Source of the DNA: Chryseobacterium mucoviscidosis
Lineage (GTDB): Bacteria > Bacteroidota > Bacteroidia > Flavobacteriales > Weeksellaceae
Assembly (NCBI RefSeq): GCF_002177115.1
Contig: NZ_MVAG01000080.1
Span: forward strand, 1 to 64,000
Direction of reading: 5' to 3'
Length of the DNA stretch: 64,000 bases
The notes beneath the pieces were generated by a model. The model did no database searches. It saw nothing but the letters and a program-made list of their open reading frames with translations, and was not told the DNA's origin. Within the stretch, counting starts at the first letter, position 1. Every line of letters begins with the position of its first letter. Both the position numbers and the translations under genes were made by a program. Below, in pieces: positions 51,979 to 60,394 of the stretch.

Positions 51979-51986
51979 TAAATTTG
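51979..51986 (+). promoter_or_regulatory. mraZ -7 box TAAATTTG
   Basis: Exact TAnnTTTG match ending 6 nt before the mraZ ATG, so the transcript is nearly leaderless. Confidence 0.6.
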
Positions 51987-51992
51987 TCCCAA

Positions 51993-52451
51993 ATGAACAG
52001 TTTCATTGGAACATATGAGTGTAAAATTGACGACAAAGGCCGCTTAAAAGTTCCTTCATCTTTAATTAAACAGATGGAAAACTTCGACGACAAGGTGTTT
52101 GTAGTCAAAAGATCTGTGTTCCAACCCTGTCTGGAAGTTTATCCGATGAACGCATGGGATAAAGTGATGGGCAAAATTAATAAACTGAACAGATTCATTA
52201 AAAAGAATGCTGATTTCATTAGAATGTTTACGGCAGGTGTAAAAATTGTGGAGCTGGATAACGCCGGAAGGTTACAGATTTCGAAAGACCTTACTGTTTT
52301 TGCAAATCTTCAGAAAGATATTGTAATTACCAGTGCAGGAGAACTGTTTGAAGTCTGGGATAAGGACGGTTACGAAAAAGTAATCTCCATCAGTGAAGAC
52401 GATTTTGCGAATCTTGCCGAAGATGTAATGGGCACGTTCGAAGAAGAATAA
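51993..52451 (+). CDS. mraZ: Transcriptional regulator MraZ
   Basis: MraZ is the AbrB-like DNA-binding first gene of dcw clusters and represses its own operon. The start at 51993 gives MNSFIGTYECKIDDKGRLKVPS, the conserved N-terminus; the frame runs 13 codons further up without similarity. Two SpoVT-AbrB halves are visible (about 5-50 and 75-120, the second with AGVKIVELDNAGRLQISKDL). 152 aa, normal. A pair of TGGGA boxes upstream fits autoregulation. Confidence 0.96.
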   Translation: MNSFIGTYECKIDDKGRLKVPSSLIKQMENFDDKVFVVKRSVFQPCLEVYPMNAWDKVMGKINKLNRFIKKNADFIRMFTAGVKIVELDNAGRLQISKDLTVFANLQKDIVITSAGELFEVWDKDGYEKVISISEDDFANLAEDVMGTFEEE

Positions 52452-52487
52452 CTGCGTTGTAAAAACGTAAAAAAACACAACTAAAAC

Positions 52488-53381
52488 ATGTATCATAACC
52501 CCGTTTTGCTGAAGCAGAGTGTTGATGATTTGGTGACGAATCCAGACGGAATATATGTGGACTGTACTTTTGGAGGCGGTGGCCATTCAAGAGAAATATT
52601 GAGCAGACTTTCGGATAAAGGAAAACTGTTCAGTTTCGATCAGGACTTAGATGCTCTTAAAAATACAATTGATGATCCGAGATTTACGCTCATCAATCAG
52701 AACTTCAGGTTTCTGGAAAACTCTTTATTAATTTACGGAGTTTCTCAGGTGGACGGAATTCTGGCAGATCTGGGCGTTTCTTCGCACCAGTTTGATGAAG
52801 CAGAAAGAGGATTCTCTACACGAAGCAACGCTCCGCTGGATATGAGAATGAACGTAATGCAGGGTCTTGATGCCAAAAGAGTCATTAACGATTACGATGA
52901 AGAGCAGCTTGCCGACATTTTTTATTATTACGGTGAACTGAGAGAAGCAAGAAAATTAGCAAGAGACATCGTTCATCACAGAAAAACAAACAGCATTGAT
53001 ACAACAGAAGATCTGAAAAAACTGTTCAGTTATCTTCCGCCGCATAAAGTAAATAAATTTTATGCCCAGTTGTTTCAGGCAATACGTATTGAAGTAAACC
53101 AGGAGCTGGAAGTTTTAAAAGAAATGCTTGTTCAGGCTTACAACGTTTTAAAACACGAAGGAAGACTGGTGGTCATCTCTTACCATTCTTTAGAAGACAG
53201 ACTGGTAAAAAGATTTTTGAAAAACGGAATGTTCGAGGGAGAACCCGAAAGAGACATTTACGGAAATTATAAAAAAGCATTCGAGCTGGTAAAGAGCAAA
53301 GCCATCATTCCCGATAATAAGGAAATAGAAGAAAACTCAAGAGCCAGAAGTGCTAAAATGAGAACAGGAATAAAAGTATAA
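52488..53381 (+). CDS. rsmH: 16S rRNA (cytosine1402-N4)-methyltransferase
   Basis: RsmH (MraW), 297 aa, methylates N4 of C1402 in 16S rRNA. The N-terminal MYHNPVLLKQSVDDL, SAM-binding VDCTFGGGGHSREIL, GILADLGVSSHQFDEAERGFS and the C-terminal VISYHSLEDRLVKRFL segments are diagnostic. It lies 36 nt after mraZ in the dcw cluster. The stop is followed by a simple-sequence repeat patch before ftsL. Confidence 0.97.
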   Translation: MYHNPVLLKQSVDDLVTNPDGIYVDCTFGGGGHSREILSRLSDKGKLFSFDQDLDALKNTIDDPRFTLINQNFRFLENSLLIYGVSQVDGILADLGVSSHQFDEAERGFSTRSNAPLDMRMNVMQGLDAKRVINDYDEEQLADIFYYYGELREARKLARDIVHHRKTNSIDTTEDLKKLFSYLPPHKVNKFYAQLFQAIRIEVNQELEVLKEMLVQAYNVLKHEGRLVVISYHSLEDRLVKRFLKNGMFEGEPERDIYGNYKKAFELVKSKAIIPDNKEIEENSRARSAKMRTGIKV

Positions 53382-53382
53382 A

Positions 53383-53445
53383 TAATGAGCAATGGGCAAT
53401 AAGCAATTTTTAAATATTACACATTACTCATTACCAATTACTAAT
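53383..53445. repeat. Degenerate ATTACTCATT-type repeat, inverted arms
   Basis: Left arm 53383-53407 (AATGAGCAATGGGCAATAAG...) is a rough reverse complement of the right arm 53420-53444 (ACACATTACTCATTACCAAT...). Such CATTACTCATTAC patches recur in intergenic DNA of flavobacteria. It fills the rsmH-ftsL junction. Confidence 0.55.
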
Positions 53446-53452
53446 AAATAAA

Positions 53453-53821
53453 GTGGCAAAAAGAACAACAACAAATCGTCCTCAGAAGAGATTAACTTTT
53501 ATAGACATTATAAAAGGTAACTTCCTGAACCGTGATGAGATTAAAATACATTACAAGTATTTTCTGCTGTTGTTTGTATTGATGATGGCAATGATCTACA
53601 GCAATCACCTCGTCAATAAGAAAATTAAAATTGTTAACACACTCAAAGAAGAAACAGAAGAATATAAATCGCGAAACGCTTACGCACAAAGTAAGCTGAT
53701 AAAAGTAAAAATGGAATCGGAGTTGGGGAAAGAGGTTGCACGGGATTCTTTAATGACCCTCGAAAACCATCCTCATAAATTGCTAATAAAACTGGACAGT
53801 ACAGATGCAAAAGCAAAATGA
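53453..53821 (+). CDS. ftsL: FtsL-like cell-division protein
   Basis: A 122-aa bitopic protein. A basic cytosolic N-terminus (MAKRTTTNRPQKRLTF) precedes one TM helix (about 36-52, YFLLLFVLMMAMIYSNH) and a periplasmic coiled coil (VNTLKEETEEYKSRNAYAQSKL...). Size, topology and position between rsmH and the ftsI-like gene fit FtsL of the FtsQLB divisome complex; sequence identity in this family is low. It begins with GTG at 53453. The last 17 nt overlap the next gene. Confidence 0.85.
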   Translation: MAKRTTTNRPQKRLTFIDIIKGNFLNRDEIKIHYKYFLLLFVLMMAMIYSNHLVNKKIKIVNTLKEETEEYKSRNAYAQSKLIKVKMESELGKEVARDSLMTLENHPHKLLIKLDSTDAKAK

Positions 53822-55796
53822 ATACGACAACAAACGTAAAAAAACGTTACGATGGGGCTACCTCTTTGCAGTGGTGGCTTTGTGCGTGTTTGTAATGTTC
53901 CTTGCGCGCATCGTTATTCTTCAGAATACGAACGTTCAGGAAATTAAAGACGATTACATCAACAAAAACTACCGCGAAGCCACTTTAAAAGCAGCAAGAG
54001 GAAATCTTTTTGCGTCAGACGGCTCTATTCTGGCAACAACCGTTATGCGTTATGACATCTATCTGGATTTCAAAACGATGAAAGACACCATTTACACCAA
54101 CAACATTGGTGCTTTAACGGATTCTCTCAGCAAAATGTTCGGAAAGCCAAGAGCAGAATTCAGAAAGAAATTTGACGAGCAGAGAAAAAAGAAAAACCAA
54201 TACTACACTTTGGTTAAAGGGCTTGATTTTGATCAGTATGACAGAATCCGCAAATTTCCGATTTTTAAAAGAGGCAAAAACAAAGGAGGCTTTATCGTAG
54301 ACCGAAACTATAAAAGAGAACTGGCTACCTCAGAAATCGGAGCAGGAACCATCGGAATGGACGACGGTGTTCACACAGCAGGTCTTGAAGGCGCTTTCTC
54401 TAAATATTTAAGAGGAACAGACGGAAAAAGACTGGAGCAGAGAATCAATTCTTCCCAGTGGAAACCCATTGATTACTGGAAAGTTCAGGAACCGGTTGAC
54501 GGAGAAGATGTTTATACCACATTAGACCTTAGAATTCAGGATATTGCACATTCCGCTTTACAGAAACAGCTCGTGAACTTCGAAGCAAAACACGGAACCG
54601 TAATTGTAATGGAAGTGGAAACCGGAAAAGTCCGCGCCATGGTTAATTTAAGAAGAACTGAAGATGGAGATTATGTAGATTCCTACAATTATGCTTTGAA
54701 GGACAACATAGAACCGGGTTCTACCTTTAAAACCATTTCACTTTTAGCAGCAATGGATGACGGTTTCATCGATGAAAATACAACTGTAAATGTAGGAAAC
54801 GGAATCTGGGTGTACGCAAAACAGAGAATTTCAGACGGTCACGGCGGCGGCACGTACGACATCAGTGATGTGTTGGCTAAATCCAGCAACGTAGGTTCGG
54901 CAAAATTAATTACAAAATATTACGCCGAAAAACCTCAGATTTTCTTAGATCATTTAAGAAGATGGAAGCTATTCGATAAAATGGATATTGAACTTCCGGG
55001 AATTACAAAACCAAAAATTTTAACTCCCGAAAGCAAAAGATGGAATGCCGCAACTCTCGCATCCATTGCCTACGGATATTCTACAAACATAAACCTGTTG
55101 CAGTTAGCCACTTTCTATAACGGAGTCGCAAACAACGGTAAAATGCTGAAGCCTTTATTTATTGATAAAATTATGAAGGACGGAAAAGTAATGTACACGG
55201 CAAAACCAGAAGTAATGGTCAACAAAATGGCATCCGAAAAAGCCATTAAAATGATGACCAATGCTTTAACAAAAGCCGTTGAAAAAGGAACAGCAAAAAG
55301 TATTTTCACACCAAATTTAAAAATGGCAGGAAAAACAGGAACCGCAAGATTTGAATACTGGCTTCCAGGTCCCATGAAATACCGCTCGTCATTCGCAGGC
55401 TTTTATCCTGCTGATAATCCGAAATACACCTGTTATGTAATGATCAGCGAACCGAATACATCGAAAGGATTTTATGGAGCTACCGTTGCCGCACCGGTGT
55501 TTAAAGAAATTGCAGGAAAAACATTCCTGAAAACCCCGCAGAATATTGAAAGAGAAATGCTTGTCGACAAAAAGGTAAACCTGAACAAAATGGTGGAACC
55601 TAACGTAAAAGTCGCAGTAAATAATAAACAGATGCCCAATGTGGTAGGACTCATCGGTAAAAATGTAATTCCACAGTTGGAAAATTTAGGCTACCGTGTA
55701 GATTTTAAGGGTGTTGGAAGAATTAAAGAACAGTTCCCGACAGAAGGCACAACCATAAGCAGAAACCAGAGAATTTATCTGTCTCTGCAGAATTAA
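53805..55796 (+). CDS. ftsI: Division penicillin-binding protein (FtsI/PBP3-like) with PASTA domain
   Basis: Class B PBP transpeptidase of 663 aa for septal peptidoglycan. One N-terminal TM (about 14-34) is followed by a PBP dimer domain (NYREATLKAARGNLFASDGSILATT...) and the transpeptidase domain with the SxxK motif in EPGSTFKTI, an SSN motif (LAKSSNVGSAK) and KTG in MAGKTGTARF. The C-terminal PASTA domain (about 600-663, MPNVVGLIGKNVIPQLENLGYRV) is a cell-wall-sensing module. It overlaps ftsL by 17 nt. Confidence 0.95.
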   Translation: MQKQNEYDNKRKKTLRWGYLFAVVALCVFVMFLARIVILQNTNVQEIKDDYINKNYREATLKAARGNLFASDGSILATTVMRYDIYLDFKTMKDTIYTNNIGALTDSLSKMFGKPRAEFRKKFDEQRKKKNQYYTLVKGLDFDQYDRIRKFPIFKRGKNKGGFIVDRNYKRELATSEIGAGTIGMDDGVHTAGLEGAFSKYLRGTDGKRLEQRINSSQWKPIDYWKVQEPVDGEDVYTTLDLRIQDIAHSALQKQLVNFEAKHGTVIVMEVETGKVRAMVNLRRTEDGDYVDSYNYALKDNIEPGSTFKTISLLAAMDDGFIDENTTVNVGNGIWVYAKQRISDGHGGGTYDISDVLAKSSNVGSAKLITKYYAEKPQIFLDHLRRWKLFDKMDIELPGITKPKILTPESKRWNAATLASIAYGYSTNINLLQLATFYNGVANNGKMLKPLFIDKIMKDGKVMYTAKPEVMVNKMASEKAIKMMTNALTKAVEKGTAKSIFTPNLKMAGKTGTARFEYWLPGPMKYRSSFAGFYPADNPKYTCYVMISEPNTSKGFYGATVAAPVFKEIAGKTFLKTPQNIEREMLVDKKVNLNKMVEPNVKVAVNNKQMPNVVGLIGKNVIPQLENLGYRVDFKGVGRIKEQFPTEGTTISRNQRIYLSLQN

Positions 55797-55806
55797 AAAA
55801 AGAAAA

Positions 55807-55852
55807 GAACCCGAAGGGTTCAATTATGAATAACCGTAAGTGAAACTTATGG
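55807..55852 (+). other. Two tandem GAA-triloop hairpins between ftsI and murE
   Basis: GAACCC-GAA-GGGTTC (55807-55821) and CCGTAAGT-GAA-ACTTATGG (55834-55852, one G-U pair). Neither is followed by a T-run, so they are not terminators. They may be mRNA stability or processing elements. Confidence 0.6.
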
Positions 55853-55867
55853 AACAAATAAAGAGAA

Positions 55868-57328
55868 ATGCAGTTAAATGATTTATTAAAAAGAATTCCG
55901 GTATTAGAAATTCATGGTGACGACAGCCGTGAAGTTTCAGAATTGGTATTCGACAGCAGAAAGGTTACGGAAAACTCCTTGTATATTGCAATGAGAGGGA
56001 CGGTTGTGGATGGACATTCATTTATTGCATCTTCGGTGGAAAAAGGAGCCATAGCAATCGTTTGCGAAGAATTCCCTGAAAATATTAATGAAAATGCTAC
56101 TTATATTAAAGTAAAAGACTCATCTAAAACTTTAGGACATTTAGCATCCAATTTCTACGGTAATCCTTCAGAAAAACTAAAATTAATCGGAGTAACAGGA
56201 ACCAACGGAAAGACTTCTGTTTCTACCCTGCTTTTTGATGTATTTAAAAATTTAGGATATGATTCCGCTTTGCTTTCTACAGTTGAAATCAGAATCGGAG
56301 AAAAGATCATTCCGGCAACACATACCACTCCGGATGTTATTACCATCAATAAAATTTTAGCTCAGGCGGTTGAAGAAGGGTGTGAATTCGCTTTTATGGA
56401 AGTAAGCTCCCACGGAATTGCCCAAAACAGAATTGAAGGACTTCACTTTAAAATTGCCGGATTTACCAATCTTACACACGATCATTTAGATTATCATAAA
56501 ACGTTTGACGAATATCTGAAAACGAAAAAGAGATTTTTCGATCAGTTGGAAGATTCTGCGGTTGCCATCACCAATGTGGATGATAAGAACGGAAATGTGA
56601 TGCTTCAGAACACAAAAGCCACAAAAAGATCTTATGCTTTGAAGACAATGGCAGATTATCACGGAAAATTACTGGAAGTAGATTTCAACGGAATGCTGCT
56701 GAATTTCAACGGAAAAGAATTCTGGACAACACTCACCGGAAAATTCAATGTCTACAACCTCTTATTGGTTTTCGGAATTGCTTCCGAGCTGGGTTTTGAA
56801 TCAGACGAAATTTTACAGGCAATCAGCAGACTAAAAAGAGTGTCCGGAAGATTTGAGACCTTTAAATCAGACGGTGGAATTTTCTTCATCGTAGATTATG
56901 CACACACTCCGGATGCATTGGAAAACATTCTGGACAGCATTAATGATATCAGAACAAAAAATGAAAGACTGATCACCGTTTTCGGATGCGGAGGCGACAG
57001 AGATCATTCAAAAAGACCTGAAATGGGAAATATTGCTACGAAAAAATCAACATTGGCAATCATCACTTCAGACAACCCGAGAACAGAAGATCCGGCAGCA
57101 ATCATCAAAGAAATCGAAGCCGGTGTTGAACCTCAAAACTTCAGCAAGTACACTTCAATTCCGGACAGAAAAGAAGCCATCAAAATGGCAATAAAGTTTG
57201 CAGAACCGAAAGATATCGTTCTCGTAGCCGGAAAAGGACACGAAACCTATCAGGAAATAAACGGAGTGAAACATCATTTTGACGACAAAGAAACCATTAA
57301 TGAACTTTGGAAATTAATGTCAAAATAA
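55868..57328 (+). CDS. murE: UDP-MurNAc-L-Ala-D-Glu:meso-DAP ligase
   Basis: MurE, 486 aa, adds the third stem-peptide residue. ATP loop GVTGTNGKTSVST (about 108-120), the TTPDVITINK and THDHLDYHKTFDEY segments and the C-terminal SDNPRTEDP motif are present. DNPR is the meso-diaminopimelate-selecting signature, so the wall should be of the DAP type. It follows the ftsI-murE hairpin spacer and precedes the inserted gene X. Confidence 0.97.
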   Translation: MQLNDLLKRIPVLEIHGDDSREVSELVFDSRKVTENSLYIAMRGTVVDGHSFIASSVEKGAIAIVCEEFPENINENATYIKVKDSSKTLGHLASNFYGNPSEKLKLIGVTGTNGKTSVSTLLFDVFKNLGYDSALLSTVEIRIGEKIIPATHTTPDVITINKILAQAVEEGCEFAFMEVSSHGIAQNRIEGLHFKIAGFTNLTHDHLDYHKTFDEYLKTKKRFFDQLEDSAVAITNVDDKNGNVMLQNTKATKRSYALKTMADYHGKLLEVDFNGMLLNFNGKEFWTTLTGKFNVYNLLLVFGIASELGFESDEILQAISRLKRVSGRFETFKSDGGIFFIVDYAHTPDALENILDSINDIRTKNERLITVFGCGGDRDHSKRPEMGNIATKKSTLAIITSDNPRTEDPAAIIKEIEAGVEPQNFSKYTSIPDRKEAIKMAIKFAEPKDIVLVAGKGHETYQEINGVKHHFDDKETINELWKLMSK

Positions 57329-57344
57329 GATATATTTAAAGTAA

Positions 57345-57710
57345 ATGAAAACCTCTAAAATCATATTAATAATTTCCGTCGTTTTTGGATTAGGATTGTT
57401 AATAGTTTTTCTTTTAAATAATTATTCTAAAAAGAAAATTAAGATTTTAGATTGTGAACAAACTTATGAACTCGACAATCCAAAGCTTGGTTATTTAGAG
57501 GTGTCAGAATCAAATGCAAAAGTTGATGTAGCAATTTGCCTTTGTGAAAAATATCTTGAGAATAAAGATAAAAAATATAAAAAAGAAATTTTAAAGTTAT
57601 ATAATGAGCCTTTTGGAGGGATTAGACTAACAATTAAAAATCCCGAGAAAAATATTGATTCGTTATGCAAACACAGAAATAACGTTTTTAAAAAAATGTA
57701 TAATCTTTAA
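57345..57710 (+). CDS. Unknown membrane-anchored protein inserted in the dcw cluster (X)
   Basis: A 121-aa protein. One N-terminal TM helix (about 5-25, [20 protein letters not shown]) is followed by a mainly hydrophilic domain with four Cys ([21 protein letters not shown]) and Lys-rich helices. No family is recognised. The coding sequence is more AT-rich than the flanking murE and mraY. Gaps to both neighbours are 16-17 nt, so it is transcribed with them. It is absent from the usual mur gene order, suggesting an insertion. Confidence 0.7.
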   Translation: MKTSKIILIISVVFGLGLLIVFLLNNYSKKKIKILDCEQTYELDNPKLGYLEVSESNAKVDVAICLCEKYLENKDKKYKKEILKLYNEPFGGIRLTIKNPEKNIDSLCKHRNNVFKKMYNL

Positions 57711-57727
57711 GAACTGAAATAAAAGAA

Positions 57728-58969
57728 ATGTTATACTACCTATACGAATATTTAACCAGCATGGGAATCCACGTTCCGGGATTGGGACTGTTGAAATACA
57801 TCTCCTTCCGTGCAGGAATGGCGGTTCTGTTTTCTTTAACCATCGCTTTGGTGTATGGAAAAAGAATCATCAACTATCTGAGAGCAAAACAGATGGGAGA
57901 ACTGGTGCGTGATCTTGGTCTGGACGGGCAGAAACAAAAAGAAGGTACTCCTACAATGGGAGGTCTTATCATCATTTTGGCAACCTTAATTCCCGTTTTG
58001 CTATTCACCAGAATCACAAACGTTTACATTGTTCTTCTGATTGTTTCCGTGATATGGATGGGTGCCATAGGTTTTCTGGATGATTATTTAAAAAAGATCA
58101 AAAAAAACAAAGACGGTTTAAGTGGTAAATTCAAAATTGTTGGACAGGTCGGATTAGGGCTAATCGTCGGAGTTACCATGTATTTTCATCCCGATATTAC
58201 CGTAAAAAGAAAATATGCAGATGCAAAAGTGGTAAACAGAAATAATGTAGAGCAAAACTTTATGCCGACCGAAAAAATAACCGTTTCTACCGTTCCCTTT
58301 GCTAAAAACAATGAGTTCGATTACAGCGGAATTCTGTTTTGGATGAACGATAAAGATGCCCACGAATGGGCTTGGATTGTTTTTATCCCAATTGTAATTT
58401 TCATCGTAACGGCTGTTTCGAACGGAGCCAATATTACCGACGGAATTGATGGTCTTGCCGCAGGAACCAGTACTGTTATTTTATTAACACTCGGATTGTT
58501 TGCCTATCTTTCAGGAAACATCATCTTTGCTGATTATCTGAATATTATGTTCCTTCCAAACATGGGTGAAACCACCATATTCGTGGTCGCAATGGTAGGA
58601 GCCGTAATCGGATTCTTCTGGTACAACACCTATCCTGCTCAGGTTTTCATGGGCGACACCGGAAGTCTGATGTTAGGCGGAGTTATTGCCGTTTTAGCGA
58701 TTATTTTAAGAAAAGAACTCATGATTCCTGTACTTTGCGGAATTTTCCTGATCGAAAATATTTCCGTGATGCTTCAGGTTGTCGTTTTTAAATACAGAAA
58801 AAGAAAATTCGGGTTGGAATATGCCCAAAACAATAGACTATTCAGAATGTCCCCTTTACATCACCATTATCAGAAGGGAGGCTTTCATGAGAGTAAAATA
58901 GTGAACAGAATGATCATCATCGGAGTAATGCTGGCAATTGTATGCCTGATAACCCTGAAGATGAGATAG
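57728..58969 (+). CDS. mraY: Phospho-N-acetylmuramoyl-pentapeptide transferase
   Basis: MraY, 413 aa, makes lipid I on the inner membrane. About ten TM helices; motifs [15 protein letters not shown], the DDYLKKIKK segment with active-site Asp, the [15 protein letters not shown] (Asp-rich) segment and [12 protein letters not shown]. The His-rich [18 protein letters not shown] loop near the end is diagnostic. A long internal hydrophilic stretch (about 157-215) is a Bacteroidota insertion. Confidence 0.97.
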   Translation: MLYYLYEYLTSMGIHVPGLGLLKYISFRAGMAVLFSLTIALVYGKRIINYLRAKQMGELVRDLGLDGQKQKEGTPTMGGLIIILATLIPVLLFTRITNVYIVLLIVSVIWMGAIGFLDDYLKKIKKNKDGLSGKFKIVGQVGLGLIVGVTMYFHPDITVKRKYADAKVVNRNNVEQNFMPTEKITVSTVPFAKNNEFDYSGILFWMNDKDAHEWAWIVFIPIVIFIVTAVSNGANITDGIDGLAAGTSTVILLTLGLFAYLSGNIIFADYLNIMFLPNMGETTIFVVAMVGAVIGFFWYNTYPAQVFMGDTGSLMLGGVIAVLAIILRKELMIPVLCGIFLIENISVMLQVVVFKYRKRKFGLEYAQNNRLFRMSPLHHHYQKGGFHESKIVNRMIIIGVMLAIVCLITLKMR

Positions 58970-59034
58970 AAAATTAATTTAAAAACTGGATGATTTACCT
59001 AAGTGAAAAATTCAGTCATTAAATCAAAAATTAT

Positions 59035-60372
59035 ATGAAAATAGTTGTTTTAGGAGGAGGAGAAAGTGGTTGCGGAGCTGCCTATCTGGCAAAAAAGAAA
59101 GGAATGGAAGTTTTTCTTTCCGATAAAGGTGCCATCAAGGATAACTACAGACAGTTTCTGAACGAGAATGAAATTGAATTCGAAGAAGGAAGCCACGATG
59201 AAGAAAGAATTTTAAACGCCGACTGGATTGTAAAAAGTCCGGGAATTCCGAAAAAGGCAGAAATGATTCAGAAAATTAACGAGAAAGGAATAAGACTTTC
59301 TTCTGAAATTGAATTTGCTTCGGAATTTACAGATGCGAAAATCATCGCCATCACAGGAAGCAACGGAAAAACAACAACAACGTCTCTCATCTACTACATC
59401 CTGAAAAACGACGGATTAAACGTAGGTTTAGGCGGAAATATCGGGTACAGCTTTGCAAAGCAGGTTGCCGATGAAAACCATGAATATTATGTTCTGGAAG
59501 TAAGCTCTTTCCAGTTGGACGATATTCAGAATTTCAGACCGTATATTTCTTTATTGTTGAATTTGTCACAGGATCATCTGGATCAGTACAATTATAACTA
59601 TGAAGAATATGCTCTGGCTAAATTCAGAATAACGGAGAATCAGGAAAATGACAACTTCTTCATCTACAATAAAGATGATGAAATGAGCAAAAATATTCTT
59701 GAAAAATTAGAAATTAAAGCGAAAATGATTCCTTTCTCCACCAAAGAAAAACTGGAAGAAGGAGGTTTCATTAACGGCGATACCATTGAGGTAAAAATGA
59801 AAGATAACTTCTCAATGAAAATTGATGAATTATCTCTTCTGGGAACGCACAATGTTGCCAACAGCTTAGCCGCGTCAATTGCCGGTAAAATATTGGAAAT
59901 CAATAATGAAAGCATAAGAAATTCATTAATGACTTTTCAGGCGGTTGAACACAGACTGGAGCTTGTGACTGAAATTGAGGGTGTAAAATACATCAACGAC
60001 AGCAAGGCAACCAATGTTAATGCAACGTATTACGCTTTAGAAAGTATGAAAACTCCGACCGTTTGGATTGTAGGAGGTTTAGATAAAGGTAATGACTATA
60101 CTGAAATTGAAGAATTAGTCAAAAGAAAAGTAAAAGCAATTATCTGCTTAGGAATTGATAATGAAAAGATTATCAACTTCTTTAAAGACAAAAAAGAATT
60201 TATTTACGACACGTCGAGCATGGAAAAAGCAGTGGAAATCTCAAAATCTCTCGCTGAAAAAGGAGATACGGTTTTACTGTCTCCGTGCTGTGCAAGTTTT
60301 GATTTATTCAAAAACTATGAAGACAGAGGTCATCAGTTTAAAGAGCAGGTATTAAAAGCCAATGGCAATTAG
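59035..60372 (+). CDS. murD: UDP-MurNAc-L-Ala--D-Glu ligase
   Basis: MurD, 445 aa, adds D-glutamate. N-terminal VVLGGGESGCGAAYLAKKKG, ATP loop ITGSNGKTTTTSLIYYIL (about 105-122), the QDHLDQYNYNYEEYALAKFRI and NDSKATNVNATYYALES segments, and the C-terminal LSPCCASFDLFKNYEDRGHQF. The last residues NGN derive from a repeat-like stretch that overlaps the possible upstream ftsW start. It lies 65 nt after mraY. Confidence 0.97.
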   Translation: MKIVVLGGGESGCGAAYLAKKKGMEVFLSDKGAIKDNYRQFLNENEIEFEEGSHDEERILNADWIVKSPGIPKKAEMIQKINEKGIRLSSEIEFASEFTDAKIIAITGSNGKTTTTSLIYYILKNDGLNVGLGGNIGYSFAKQVADENHEYYVLEVSSFQLDDIQNFRPYISLLLNLSQDHLDQYNYNYEEYALAKFRITENQENDNFFIYNKDDEMSKNILEKLEIKAKMIPFSTKEKLEEGGFINGDTIEVKMKDNFSMKIDELSLLGTHNVANSLAASIAGKILEINNESIRNSLMTFQAVEHRLELVTEIEGVKYINDSKATNVNATYYALESMKTPTVWIVGGLDKGNDYTEIEELVKRKVKAIICLGIDNEKIINFFKDKKEFIYDTSSMEKAVEISKSLAEKGDTVLLSPCCASFDLFKNYEDRGHQFKEQVLKANGN

Positions 60373-60394
60373 CCAAAAGCCAACAGCATTATAT

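Noticed and set aside
55807..55852. Terminator between ftsI and murE
   Set aside because: The hairpins are not followed by a T-run, and the downstream genes belong to the same essential operon.
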